Positions 8,961 through 18,303 of a stretch of 64,000 nt of DNA are shown here, piece after piece. Source of the DNA: Saprospiraceae bacterium (GTDB lineage: Bacteria > Bacteroidota > Bacteroidia > Chitinophagales > Saprospiraceae); contig JABWBR010000032.1 of NCBI GenBank assembly GCA_013360405.1, positions 1-64,000 on the forward strand. The letters are read 5' to 3'. The position numbers were made by a program, and so were the translations under genes. Position 1 is the stretch's first letter. Every line of letters begins with the position of its first letter. The notes under the pieces were generated by a model. The model did not search any database, was not told the origin of the DNA, and saw nothing but the letters and a program-made list of their open reading frames with translations.

Positions 8961-9578
8961 ATGAGCGCGTCTAATCAAAATCAATCCTCCCTGCACGTAC
9001 TGGGCCTGCAATTGCCCACCGACCCCCGCTGGGTAAATATGGCGGAAATAGAACTGGAAGAAATCCTCACCGACCACGCGTATTGCGAGCAAAAGGCCGC
9101 CACGTCCTGCATTTCGCTGATACAACAATATCCCGAAAGGGCCGAGCTGGTGCGCGAACTGGCGCCGGTGGTCACCGAAGAGTGGGGGCATTTCCGCATG
9201 GTATTGGCCGAACTCGACAAGCGCAGCCTCCAACTGGGCCGCCAGCGCAAAGACGAATATGTGAATGCCCTGTTGCAGTTTCAGAAAAAGGGCGGCACGC
9301 GCGAAGAAGGGCTACTGGAAAAACTACTCACCTGCGCGCTCATCGAAGCCCGCAGTTGCGAGCGCTTTCGCCTGCTATCACTGCATATCAGCGATGAGAC
9401 GCTGCGCGATTTTTATTATAAATTTATGGTAGCTGAAGCGAGCCACTACCGCATGTTCCTCGACCTGGCTATGCTGTATTGCGGCGAAGAAAAGGCCTGG
9501 GCGCGCTGGAAGGAATACCTCACCTTCGAGGCCGGGTTGATGGAGACTTTGACGCCGCGCGGGGATAGGATGCACTGA
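8961..9578 (+). CDS. miaE: tRNA 2-methylthio-N6-isopentenyladenosine(37) hydroxylase MiaE
   Basis: 205 residues, a complete ferritin-like diiron monooxygenase. The metal-binding Glu and ExxH pattern is visible: the first Glu in LTDHAYCEQKAA, EEWGHFRM, then IEARSCERFRLL and VAEASHYRMF. MiaE hydroxylates the isopentenyl group of ms2i6A at tRNA position 37 next to the anticodon, using oxygen. The length is within the family range. The gene starts four bases after the previous one, and its 3' end runs into an inverted repeat shared with the convergent esterase gene. Confidence 0.9.
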   Translation: MSASNQNQSSLHVLGLQLPTDPRWVNMAEIELEEILTDHAYCEQKAATSCISLIQQYPERAELVRELAPVVTEEWGHFRMVLAELDKRSLQLGRQRKDEYVNALLQFQKKGGTREEGLLEKLLTCALIEARSCERFRLLSLHISDETLRDFYYKFMVAEASHYRMFLDLAMLYCGEEKAWARWKEYLTFEAGLMETLTPRGDRMH

Positions 9579-9660
9579 GGGGAGTGGGAGAGGGTGGGAG
9601 AGTGGGAGTGTGGGAGCAAAACTTCTCACCCTCTCACCCTCTCACACTCTCACACTCCCT
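9579..9660. repeat. octamer inverted repeat between convergent genes, likely two-way terminator
   Basis: Copies of GGGAGAGT/GGGAGTGT on the left are mirrored by CTCTCACA/CTCACCCT on the right around a short AT-rich loop (GCAAAACTT). The repeat lies between the ends of miaE and the esterase gene and can fold in both transcripts. The same family recurs at 63802-63885. Confidence 0.55.
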
Positions 9661-10321
9661 CCTTCGCCCACTGCCGCAGCACCTCCCGGTCTATCTCGTG
9701 TTTCCCGTCAAACGTGTGTATTTGGAGGGGCAGGCCGGTATCGGCCAGCCATTGGCTTTGCGTGGCAATGCGTTCTTCGGTGAGATATTGATCTTGTAGG
9801 CCGTAGACGAAATGCAGCGATTTTTCCTGAAAATAGGGCAACAGCGGCTTGTAGTCGATATCTTCGGGAAGGCCGCCGGCCCATAGCAGAAGTACATCAA
9901 AATGAGGTAATTGGCGGGTTATCCAGCGGAGTTGGGTAGCGCAGCCCTGTGAAAAGCCCGCCAGCACGATGCGGGTTTGAGGGGGTAGTTGGGTTACAAA
10001 AAAGTCGTACAGAGAAGACAGATAAGCCACATAATCGTCGATTTCTGCGAGGCGGTCGTCTTTGGTCATCCACGAGGCGCCCACATCGCCGCTCACGCCT
10101 TCCCAATAAAAGCGGGAGAGGCCTTCGGGCGCTACCACCAGCGTTTCTTCATCGAGAACAGCTTCAAATTTGCGGATAAACTGACCTGCCAATTGGCCAT
10201 ACCCATGGCAGGTTATCCAGAGCGTTTTGATGTGCGGGCCGGGCGTTCCCAGCGTGTAATAACGAGCCGTGCGAGCCACCGTGAGATGGTGCGCCTGCGG
10301 CTCGGACTTAGTTTTTGTCAT
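9650..10321 (-). CDS. alpha/beta hydrolase, phospholipase/carboxylesterase family
   Basis: About 223 residues from the ATG at 10321, chosen because the longer frame to 10459 only reads over the preceding gene and is basic and low in complexity. The fold shows the nucleophile elbow GFSQGCA, an Asp in YGLQDQYL and a C-terminal His in DGKHEID, so the Ser-Asp-His triad is complete. The order and size match the LysoPL-hydrolase/carboxylesterase group, small cytosolic esterases acting on short acyl esters. Its start overlaps the stop of the upstream exported protein gene by 14 bases, so the two form an operon. Confidence 0.82.
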   Translation of the reverse strand: MTKTKSEPQAHHLTVARTARYYTLGTPGPHIKTLWITCHGYGQLAGQFIRKFEAVLDEETLVVAPEGLSRFYWEGVSGDVGASWMTKDDRLAEIDDYVAYLSSLYDFFVTQLPPQTRIVLAGFSQGCATQLRWITRQLPHFDVLLLWAGGLPEDIDYKPLLPYFQEKSLHFVYGLQDQYLTEERIATQSQWLADTGLPLQIHTFDGKHEIDREVLRQWAKEGV

Positions 10322-11249
10322 TGCCGAAGATATCTTTCTTTTTCGATTTTTCGTCGAAAACCGGATGGGGGACGGGAGCCGTGTCTTGCTTGTCGTTGAA
10401 TACTTTGTCGACGTATACCCAGGCGCCCTTCTGGAATTTATAGCCGTCGTAGCTGCCATCGGGCAAATTGGTCGGGCCTTCGCCGTATTGTCCCATCATC
10501 GTAAGCAGGTGATCGAAGATGATCATCTCGTACGATTCGTCGTAGTTGAGTTTCACCGACGAATCGGCGGAGTACTGCAGCATGACCCTGTTCTTGAAGC
10601 TTTGGGGTTTTCCTTCGGGTTTGTGCACAAATACAGGTGCGCCGAAGACGGGTTGCCCCTTGTCGTCGAAAGTAAGTACGTCGATAAGCTTGCGCTTGTG
10701 GAAAAAGCGGTAGCCGTCGAAGCCGAACAGCAGGTAGTATTTGCTGCCTTTGGGGCCTTTGCATTCCTTCAAATTATAATACACCGACCCGTACCATTGT
10801 TCGGGCGGCAGCACCAGTTGCTCCAGGTTACTCTCTTCGATCTGCTGCGAGCGGTCGATAAGCGGGAATAGTTGGAGTTCGCTGCCGCGTTTCTGGATAG
10901 CGCCGTAGTAGCGGTATTCATTTTCGTCGACGTATAATTGCCAGGTAAACACCCGGAACGAGCTATCGGGGGGGTATTGAATTGAAATAGATTTGGCCCT
11001 TTGAAAAGGATAATAGAAAGAATTGGGCGTTTTCAGGGCTTCTTTCAGACTGGTAATCAACTTCTGGCAGGCGCCGAAGCGGTATTCGGGCAGCGAGTCG
11101 TTGACCACGGCGTAGGCCAGCAGCGCGATGGTATCCTCGTAGGCATCCAGCCGCACGAGGTTGTCGGGCGTGATAGCTTCTTTTTTTTGTGCCAAAAGGG
11201 CGCCGGTAGTCAGGAGGCTTAACCAGCAAAGCAACAAGATTTTTTTCAT
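10308..11249 (-). CDS. exported protein of unknown function
   Basis: 313 residues from the ATG at 11249, which opens a signal peptide ending GALLAQ; an ATG 27 bases upstream would add a polar extension. The mature part is mixed alpha/beta, with conserved-looking segments (YYLLFGFDGYRFFHKRKLIDVL and PVFVHKPEGKPQ, the style of a widespread Bacteroidota periplasmic family). No catalytic motif is recognised. It is co-transcribed with the esterase that overlaps its 3' end. Confidence 0.7.
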   Translation of the reverse strand: MKKILLLCWLSLLTTGALLAQKKEAITPDNLVRLDAYEDTIALLAYAVVNDSLPEYRFGACQKLITSLKEALKTPNSFYYPFQRAKSISIQYPPDSSFRVFTWQLYVDENEYRYYGAIQKRGSELQLFPLIDRSQQIEESNLEQLVLPPEQWYGSVYYNLKECKGPKGSKYYLLFGFDGYRFFHKRKLIDVLTFDDKGQPVFGAPVFVHKPEGKPQSFKNRVMLQYSADSSVKLNYDESYEMIIFDHLLTMMGQYGEGPTNLPDGSYDGYKFQKGAWVYVDKVFNDKQDTAPVPHPVFDEKSKKKDIFGNDKN

Positions 11250-11406
11250 GCGAACAGCGAATTTCAACTGCTTCAAAACGACTTTATTGGCTTATATATT
11301 TTGACAGTAGCTATACAATCTATTACAATAATGGGGGATTTAACAACTCGTTCAATATTTTTAGGTTTTAAATCTGGCAACTATTTTTTTTCACCAACAA
11401 CAATTT

Positions 11407-13251
11407 ATGAAAAACTCAATATTGGGCTTGCTGGCCTTTCTGTTTTCCGTTGCAGTAACGGCACAGCCGAAAGTAGGAATACAAGTATACGCTTCCGGCT
11501 TTACCCGTCCGGTAGACATAGTAAACGCGGGGGATGAACGTTTGTTTATCGTGGAGCAAAGGGGCGTAATTCGCATCATCGACGGCGCCGGACAGGTTTT
11601 GCCCTCGCCTTTTCTCGATATCGACGCACGGGTGAATTCGGCCTCCAACGAGCGCGGTTTGCTGGGCCTCGTCTTTCACCCCGATTATGCCGAAAACGGC
11701 TTTTTTTATGTAAATTATACCAATAACAGCGGTGACACCCATATTTCCCGATTCCGGGTATCGGCGGGCAACCCCAATGCAGCCGACCCCGACAGCGAGA
11801 AGATTTTGATCGTGGAAGACCAGCCGTTCAGCAACCACAACGCCGGCGACCTCAACTTCGGTTCCGACGGCTACTTGTATTTCGGCCTCGGCGACGGAGG
11901 CTCGGGCGGCGACCCCCAAGGTATGGGACAAAACCGGCAGCGATTGCTGGGCAAGATGATCCGCATCGACGTGGATAACGGCGACCCCTACGCCATTCCA
12001 CCCACCAACCCTTACGCCAATAGCATTGACACCCTGCCTGAAATCTGGGCTTTCGGCGTGCGCAACCCCTGGCGTTTCAGCTTCGACCGCCTCACCGGCG
12101 ATATGTGGATCGCCGATGTCGGCCAGGACGCCTGGGAAGAAATTGACTTTCAACCGGCCTCCAGTACGGGCGGTGAAAACTACGGCTGGCGCTGCTACGA
12201 AGGACTGGCGACGTACAATACTTCGGGGTGTGGCCCGCAGAACCAGTATGTGCCCCCCATTCACGTGTATGCCAATACCTCCAGCGTGGGCTGCTCAGTA
12301 ACCGGCGGCTTTGTATATCGCGGCAATGATTTCCCCGACCTCTACGGCTATTACGTATATGCCGACTATTGCAGCGGCCGCATCTGGACCCTTCGCCCCA
12401 ACACCCAGGGTGGCGGCTGGACCAACGAGTTTATGATGCAGGGGCCTTCTTCCCAGTTCAGTTCTTTTGGCGAAGATCAATTCGGCGAGATGTACCTGGC
12501 CGGCCTCGGCAACGGCAATATCTACCGGGTGGTAGAACAATGCCAAGCCTTTCAGGTGACAGGTACGGCGACTAACGTAAGTTGCCCAGGCGCCGGCGAC
12601 GGCACGATTACACTTGATATCGACAACAATACAGCGAGTTACACCATTGCTTGGAGCACCGGCGCCGGCAATGCCGAGCTCACCAGCCTTCCTGCCGGCA
12701 CATACGGCGTGACCGCCACCAACAACATCGGCTGCGCGCGCAGCCTCGAGTTTCAAATCGTAGAACCCGATCCGCCCTTCATAGAACTGACCGCCGATGG
12801 CGCGGCGCTTGCAGCCTCTCAAGGTTATGCCTCTTATATTTGGCTGCTCAACGGCGAGCCTGTCGACAGCACCCAGGAAGCCACCTTTGCCGCTACCCAA
12901 TCGGGTGATTACAGCGTGTTGGTGACCGATGCCAACGGTTGTACCTTCACTTCCGGCACGCTGAGTGTGGTAGTAAGCGGAATTTCTGAGGCCGAACTCG
13001 GCCTTACCCGGCTGGTGGTTTCTCCCAATCCGTTTACCAATTCGCTACGTATTGAAATAGATGCCCCAAAAGCCACTAACTACCGCCTCCGCCTCATGGA
13101 CACCCGCGGCCAAACGCTCTACCAATGGGAAGAACCCGTGGCTCGCGGCTGGCGCAAAGACCTCGAATTGTCGCAATTGCCATCTGGTATGTACCTGCTG
13201 GGTATTAGCGCTAATGGAAAGGAGTTGGTGAGGAAGGTGCAGAAGTTGTAG
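11407..13251 (+). CDS. secreted PQQ-dependent sugar dehydrogenase-like protein with T9SS sorting domain
   Basis: 614 residues. After a signal peptide (about 1-19) comes a six-bladed beta-propeller of the glucose/sorbosone dehydrogenase family (about 25-375), with family segments such as RGLLGLVFHPDY, FGVRNPWRFSFDR, EIDFQPASSTGGENYGWRCYEG and VTGGFVYRG. Two Ig-like or SprB-type repeats follow (about 380-525), then a C-terminal Por secretion sorting domain (VSPNPFTNSLRIEI to LVRKVQKL). The family oxidises aldose sugars with PQQ, but many Bacteroidota members have unknown substrates. Export through T9SS and surface attachment or release is expected. A monocistronic unit, followed by a hairpin. 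Confidence 0.88.
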   Translation: MKNSILGLLAFLFSVAVTAQPKVGIQVYASGFTRPVDIVNAGDERLFIVEQRGVIRIIDGAGQVLPSPFLDIDARVNSASNERGLLGLVFHPDYAENGFFYVNYTNNSGDTHISRFRVSAGNPNAADPDSEKILIVEDQPFSNHNAGDLNFGSDGYLYFGLGDGGSGGDPQGMGQNRQRLLGKMIRIDVDNGDPYAIPPTNPYANSIDTLPEIWAFGVRNPWRFSFDRLTGDMWIADVGQDAWEEIDFQPASSTGGENYGWRCYEGLATYNTSGCGPQNQYVPPIHVYANTSSVGCSVTGGFVYRGNDFPDLYGYYVYADYCSGRIWTLRPNTQGGGWTNEFMMQGPSSQFSSFGEDQFGEMYLAGLGNGNIYRVVEQCQAFQVTGTATNVSCPGAGDGTITLDIDNNTASYTIAWSTGAGNAELTSLPAGTYGVTATNNIGCARSLEFQIVEPDPPFIELTADGAALAASQGYASYIWLLNGEPVDSTQEATFAATQSGDYSVLVTDANGCTFTSGTLSVVVSGISEAELGLTRLVVSPNPFTNSLRIEIDAPKATNYRLRLMDTRGQTLYQWEEPVARGWRKDLELSQLPSGMYLLGISANGKELVRKVQKL

Positions 13252-13314
13252 GTTGTGGGTTGTGGGTTGTCAGTTATCGGTTGTTTCAAGTTTCTGGTTT
13301 CTCGTTTGTATTAT

Positions 13315-13345
13315 GAGGCTGATCGTTTTGAAGACGGTCAGCCTC
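13315..13345 (+). terminator. hairpin between the sugar dehydrogenase-like gene and the defence operon
   Basis: GAGGCTGA and TCAGCCTC pair across a short spacer that itself extends the stem with CGT/ACG. A U-run does not follow directly, so it is a weak intrinsic terminator or a boundary hairpin. Confidence 0.45.
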
Positions 13346-13445
13346 AGTTCTATCATAATTCCTAAGCGTTAGATTGTGCCTTTTCTACTTTGTGTATTAT
13401 CTTCGCTTTTATTGAATATAGGCCCAAAAACAAGCGCTTTATAAT

Positions 13446-16400
13446 ATGAAAAACCTTAAAGAACTATGCCACCCCCGCCAATCCGTCTTCGATAAGTCAA
13501 GAAGAGATGTTGTTCTGGACATTACCGACCTCACTGAAGGAAAAATTGAGCCTTCCACTTTTTTTGCTGAAAATTACATCACCCAGGGTATGAAAGACCT
13601 TTACCAGGCAGTGTTCAGACGCCTGGAAGGGAAAACGGATGATGGCGTTTTTAAGCTAACCCAGACGATGGGCGGCGGTAAAACCCACAATATGATTGCG
13701 GTGGGTTTATTGGCCCAACACCCCGATTTCCGGAACAAGGTAATGGGGGCTGTGTATGATACTGACTTCCAGGAGGCAGCAAAAGTGATAGGATTTACCG
13801 GCAGAGAAAATCCGCGTTACGGCATCTGGGGACATATTGCAGAGCAGTTGGGTAAACGGGACTTGTTCAAAGAATACTATGATCCGCTCGAAGCGCCGGG
13901 ACAATCTGCGTGGATTAATTTGCTCAAGGGTGAAAAAGTCGTCATCCTGCTCGATGAATTGCCCCCTTATTTTCAAGCGGCGAAAGCCAAGCAGATAGGC
14001 AATTCTGACCTGGCGGTAGTGACGACGCAAGCTTTGTCGAATCTCCTGGCTGCACTCGGCAAAGCAGAGCTTAAGCATGTGGCGCTTATCATTTCCGATC
14101 TTACCGCCAATTACGCCGAAGGCTCTGAAATGATCGGTCAGGTACTGGATAACTACTCGGCAGAAGTTAACCGACTGGCCAAGAACTTTACCCCGGTGCA
14201 GCAAACAGGCGATGAAATCTACCACATCCTGCGCACCAAGTTGTTTCAGGCCGATGTACCGGCATCCGATATAGATGAAGTTGCTACAGCTTATGCCGCT
14301 TCGATCAAGGAGGCCCGGCAAATGGATATTACTACCGAAACGCCCGAACGTTTTCAGGCAGCGGTAAAAGATGCCTTTCCTTTTCATCCGGCTATTAAAG
14401 ACCTTTACGCCCGCTTCAAGGAAAACCCCGGTTTTATGCAAACCAGGGGACTCATCCGCTTTATGCGTACGGTTGTGGCGCGTATGTGGGATGAAAAAGA
14501 AGGCTGGGCTCATACCACATCCCTTATCGCACCACACGATATTGATTTACACGATCCCGATACGCTTACAGAAATTGCAGCTATCAATTCAAGCCTCACT
14601 AACGCCATTTCTCACGATATAGCCGGCAACCCACCCGCCGTGGCGGAAAACCTGGACGACCACTTCGGCAATAATCATGCTTCTAAAGTTGCGAAGTTGA
14701 TACTAATGTCTTCGATGGCAACCGTGCAAAATGCCGTTCGCGGACTGAAGGATACCGAAATTGTGCGCAACCTATGCGCCCCTGGCGTTAATATTTCCGA
14801 AATACAATCCAAGATACTTCCCGAACTCAAAAGCAATTGTTGGTATCTCCACCTCGACAACGCCGGTAATTTTTTGTTTAAAAACGTGCAAAATGTAGTC
14901 GCCAAACTAAGAGACTACGTGTCCGGCTATACGGACGAAGGCATTGAACCCGAAATTCGCAACAAACTGAGGGAAATCTTTTTGCCGGAGGACAAGGACT
15001 GCTACCAAAAGGTATACGCCCTGCCGTCGCTGGATGAAATTGAATTGGAGTCCGACAAGGTGGCGCTTATCATTTACAAACCCTATCCCGGTGGGAAAAT
15101 TCACCCCGATCTGGAAAAGCTATATGATGACGCAACCCTTCGCAATCGCCTGATGTTCCTCACCGGCGACGCGCATTCCATGGAAGCTATATACCAGAAT
15201 GTTAAGGCGCTGAAGGGGATCGAAGCCATACTCGGCGAGTTCAGCTCGGAGAAAATGCCCAAAAACGACCCCCAATACATCGAAGCCGAGAAGTTGCGCG
15301 AAAATTTTATGTTTAAGTTTCGCAGCGCCGTGACAACTTCCTTCGTCAAGCTCTATTACCCCACCAAAAACGGACTGCTTGATGCCAATTTCCAGATGCA
15401 CTTCACTGCCAACGACTATCGCGGAGAAAGGCAAATCGTAGCCGCTTTGCTGGAAAAGCGCAAATTTACAGAAGATGTAACCAGCGAAACGTTTGTGCGG
15501 TATGTAGAGGGCAAGCTCTTCGGTAACCAACGCAGTCTGCCCTGGCGGGATATTAAAGCCAAAGCCGCTCAGAATACCGACTGGCTTTGGCACAAACCCA
15601 ACGCCCTTGATCAATTGCGGGACGAAATGCTGCGCAAGGATTTGTGGCGGGCCAATGCCGACTGGATCGAAAAAGGCCCCTTCCCGCCGCCAAAAACCAG
15701 CGTGAATATTCGCGAGATCAGGAGGGATGACGATACCGGCGAAGTGGAACTGAAAATTATTCCCACCCACGGCGATACTATCCACTACGAAATCGGCGAC
15801 AGCCTGGTAACGACGGCCTCCAATACGCTGGATTTTCAGGAGATATTCGTGACCAGCGAGCTCAAATTGTCTTTCCTGTGTGTGGACGGCAAGGGCAAAC
15901 ACGAAACCGGCGAACCGGCGTTTTTCCAAAACCGGATCACCCTCAAGCACCGTTTTTACATGGATGGCCGCCGCCGTATGCTCGAATTGCGCGTAGCCCC
16001 TCATGCTGCCATTAAATATACCACCGACGGCAGCGACCCGCTATCCGCCGGCGGCGTATACGACGGCCCGGTGGAAATACCTGATGGAGCTAAGGTTGTA
16101 CTGGCCGTAGCTGAGCGCCAGGGAATTCGCTCGGAGACAAAGACACTCCGGGTGCCTGAAAATCTAGGGCCAGGTGCAGAAATCGACCACAACCTGCCCA
16201 CGATTTGGAAGAAGAAATTAATAAAGCAATCTACGGCCGAGGTTTATCAATGGGTAGCCTTGTTGAAAAAGTATCAGGCTTCTCTTTCAGACACTGCACT
16301 GGCAATAGAAGGGCAACATTGGGTGGCGATTGAAACGGATGCCAAGCTCAAATTTGACTATGAATGTTTATCTAATATGTTGTCCTTTCTTCAAGAACTA

Positions 16401-16520
16401 TTGAATGACGGTGAGTTGAAACTGGAAGCCGGAAAGATTCATTTCCCTACCGGGCGACAATTTTTTGACTACCTTCGAGACGCGAAAGAAGAGGCTAAAC
16501 CGGAAGATATTGAGCAATAA
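13446..16520 (+). CDS. DUF499 ATPase of an Hma-like anti-phage locus
   Basis: 1024 residues. The N-terminal half is a P-loop ATPase with Walker A TMGGGKTHNM (near residue 75) and Walker B VVILLDELPP (near 162), in the setting of the DUF499 family. The C-terminal half holds a winged or beta-rich region (about 760-900) and a helical tail. DUF499 ATPases occur with DUF1156 methylases, DUF3780 proteins and Snf2-type helicases in anti-phage loci (Hma: helicase, methylase, ATPase). It is probably the motor or sensor of the complex. It opens the nine-gene operon; a 194-base gap with a hairpin precedes it. The family call is firm, the mechanism is inferred. Confidence 0.88.
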   Translation: MKNLKELCHPRQSVFDKSRRDVVLDITDLTEGKIEPSTFFAENYITQGMKDLYQAVFRRLEGKTDDGVFKLTQTMGGGKTHNMIAVGLLAQHPDFRNKVMGAVYDTDFQEAAKVIGFTGRENPRYGIWGHIAEQLGKRDLFKEYYDPLEAPGQSAWINLLKGEKVVILLDELPPYFQAAKAKQIGNSDLAVVTTQALSNLLAALGKAELKHVALIISDLTANYAEGSEMIGQVLDNYSAEVNRLAKNFTPVQQTGDEIYHILRTKLFQADVPASDIDEVATAYAASIKEARQMDITTETPERFQAAVKDAFPFHPAIKDLYARFKENPGFMQTRGLIRFMRTVVARMWDEKEGWAHTTSLIAPHDIDLHDPDTLTEIAAINSSLTNAISHDIAGNPPAVAENLDDHFGNNHASKVAKLILMSSMATVQNAVRGLKDTEIVRNLCAPGVNISEIQSKILPELKSNCWYLHLDNAGNFLFKNVQNVVAKLRDYVSGYTDEGIEPEIRNKLREIFLPEDKDCYQKVYALPSLDEIELESDKVALIIYKPYPGGKIHPDLEKLYDDATLRNRLMFLTGDAHSMEAIYQNVKALKGIEAILGEFSSEKMPKNDPQYIEAEKLRENFMFKFRSAVTTSFVKLYYPTKNGLLDANFQMHFTANDYRGERQIVAALLEKRKFTEDVTSETFVRYVEGKLFGNQRSLPWRDIKAKAAQNTDWLWHKPNALDQLRDEMLRKDLWRANADWIEKGPFPPPKTSVNIREIRRDDDTGEVELKIIPTHGDTIHYEIGDSLVTTASNTLDFQEIFVTSELKLSFLCVDGKGKHETGEPAFFQNRITLKHRFYMDGRRRMLELRVAPHAAIKYTTDGSDPLSAGGVYDGPVEIPDGAKVVLAVAERQGIRSETKTLRVPENLGPGAEIDHNLPTIWKKKLIKQSTAEVYQWVALLKKYQASLSDTALAIEGQHWVAIETDAKLKFDYECLSNMLSFLQELLNDGELKLEAGKIHFPTGRQFFDYLRDAKEEAKPEDIEQ

Positions 16521-17130
16521 AACCAACATATTAGACTTCGGATTTAACCCGAATGACACGGAGCACCATTTCCTCGTTTTTGTCAAGCCAGGCAAAAAGG
16601 AGGTGGTGATCTTTGAGCAATTCCAGTACGACCCGCAGATCAATTGGAGCAAGCTGGCCTATGAAGTTACCGGCGCCAACTCTACCGCTAAAGTGATTTT
16701 GCCCTATCTCAAATGGGAGTTGATCAAAGAAGACGTTAGAGTGGAGTTCAACCGCCGCCTGAAAAACAACGACCAAAAGGTGGCCAACTGGAAGCCGGAG
16801 TCGAACTACCTGCACCGCCTTTTTGGCAAAGAGTTGCTCGTATTAGCCTGGGCGGTGGAAGACGCCGACCCCGGGGCTATCAACCTGGCCGTGCAAAACT
16901 GGCTGGGCCTCAAGCCCGAAGAGCGCTGGTGGCTCTATACGATTACCAACGCCGCCACCGGCCACGCCATTCAGGGCCGCGGCAAAGGCTGGCGCAAAGC
17001 CCTCCGCTTCGCCCTCACCGAAAACCCGGTCACGACCAACCGCATCGATATGAATGTGTATAATGACCGGGTGAGTGAAGCGAACTCTTTGTTTAAGGAA
17101 CTCGACCACGAGGCCGATTTGTTTAAATGA
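16510..17130 (+). CDS. DUF3780 protein, accessory subunit of the Hma-like locus
   Basis: About 206 residues. Family-like segments are EHHFLVFVKPGKKEVVIFEQ near the N-terminus, then LAWAVEDADPGAINLAVQNW, LGLKPEERWWLYTITNAATG and GWRKALRFALTENPV. This is the pattern of DUF3780, a protein seen only beside DUF499/DUF1156 defence genes. There is no ATG before residue 180. I chose the TTG at 16510, which overlaps the DUF499 stop by 11 bases and puts the conserved DFGFNP.D..HHFLV start close to the N-terminus; a TTG at 16465 is the alternative. The role is unknown; it may bind the ATPase or methylase. Confidence 0.8.
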   Translation: MSNKTNILDFGFNPNDTEHHFLVFVKPGKKEVVIFEQFQYDPQINWSKLAYEVTGANSTAKVILPYLKWELIKEDVRVEFNRRLKNNDQKVANWKPESNYLHRLFGKELLVLAWAVEDADPGAINLAVQNWLGLKPEERWWLYTITNAATGHAIQGRGKGWRKALRFALTENPVTTNRIDMNVYNDRVSEANSLFKELDHEADLFK

Positions 17131-17145
17131 TTAAATGTCAGCTTG

Positions 17146-18303
17146 ATGGATACTACAATAAATGAAAATGTTCTTGATGAGCAGGAGGGACAAGGGGAAT
17201 TTGATCCTGGAGTGGAGGTAGAAGACACATCTACTATTACTGAAGTAAAGAAGCCTTTTGATCCCAAAAAGATTGATATTGATACTAAAAATCCAACATT
17301 AGATTTAATAATTAAACGATTGAAGTCAGATCCTCCGGCTATTGACCTATATCCTGATTTTCAGAGAACAGCAGGCATTTGGAATATTAAAAAACAAAGC
17401 CAACTTATTGAATCGATACTGATGCGCTTACCTCTTCCTGCTTTTTATTTTGACGGAAGCGATGAACATAAATGGCTCGTTGTCGATGGCTTACAACGGT
17501 TAACAACTTTAAAAAGATTTATCATTGATGAATCTTTTGCACTTAGTAATTTAGAATATTTGACTCAGTTGCATGACAAAAAATTTAAGGATCTACCGGT
17601 AGAATTTCAAAGACGTATTGAAGAGACTCAAATCATCGCCTATATTATTAAACCTGGAACTCCGGAAGACGTTAAATTTAATATATTTAAACGCATTAAT
17701 ACAGGCGGCGAGCCGTTAACTGCACAGGAAATCCGCCATGCCTTGAACCAGGGTTTGCCGGCAATAAGGATTAAAGAATTGGCTGAAATCGACATTTTTA
17801 AACAAGCTACCAGAAATATACCGTCAGATAGAATGCTCGACAGAGATTTCGTTAATCGCTTCGTAGCGTTTTATTATACACATTATAGTGAATACGAACC
17901 GGATCTCGATAGCTTTTTGAACAAAGGAATGAGAAAGCTAGGTGAACCGGATATAAATTATGCAAGGCTCAAATTGGACTTTATTAATGCGATGCGATTA
18001 GCGCATCAGATTTTTGGCAAATTTGCTTTTAGAAAGCGATTTGCCAGAGATGAAAGAAGAAAACCGATCAGCAAGGCATTATTTGAAGTGTGGTCGGTAG
18101 CTTTAGCTAAATTAAATGACGATGCGAGAAAAAAACTGCTTGAACGAAAAGAGGAATTGATCGACAATTTTATCCAACAAATGAATGAAGACGAAGATTT
18201 TCTCAATTCAATTTCACAGGCTACAGGCGATAAAGCGCGTGTAACGAAGCGATTTTCTACCATTGAAAATTTGATCCAAAAAACAATCAATCCCCATGCT
18301 TAA
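17146..18303 (+). CDS. DUF262 (GmrSD N-terminal/ParB-like) protein
   Basis: 385 residues from the ATG at 17146 (a TTG lies one codon before). An acidic N-terminal tail of ~35 residues precedes a DUF262 domain with the ParB-like nucleotide-site motif DGLQRLTTL (residues 114-122; usually DGQQRLTTL) and FKRINTGGEPL (181-191). DUF262 is the NTPase/regulatory half of GmrSD-type nucleases; here there is no HNH (DUF1524) nuclease half. It starts 15 bases after DUF3780. From here to 20280 the DNA is clearly more AT-rich than the flanking core genes, which suggests that this gene and the next two entered together as a cassette. Start and family are well supported. Confidence 0.85.
   Translation: MDTTINENVLDEQEGQGEFDPGVEVEDTSTITEVKKPFDPKKIDIDTKNPTLDLIIKRLKSDPPAIDLYPDFQRTAGIWNIKKQSQLIESILMRLPLPAFYFDGSDEHKWLVVDGLQRLTTLKRFIIDESFALSNLEYLTQLHDKKFKDLPVEFQRRIEETQIIAYIIKPGTPEDVKFNIFKRINTGGEPLTAQEIRHALNQGLPAIRIKELAEIDIFKQATRNIPSDRMLDRDFVNRFVAFYYTHYSEYEPDLDSFLNKGMRKLGEPDINYARLKLDFINAMRLAHQIFGKFAFRKRFARDERRKPISKALFEVWSVALAKLNDDARKKLLERKEELIDNFIQQMNEDEDFLNSISQATGDKARVTKRFSTIENLIQKTINPHA

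Noticed and set aside
11416-12264. 282-codon minus-strand frame over the sugar dehydrogenase-like gene
   Set aside because: The plus-strand protein has clear family motifs and a sorting domain; the antisense frame is a codon-bias shadow.
15120-16004. 294-codon minus-strand frame inside the DUF499 gene
   Set aside because: No recognisable motif; the plus-strand gene is continuous and conserved in type.
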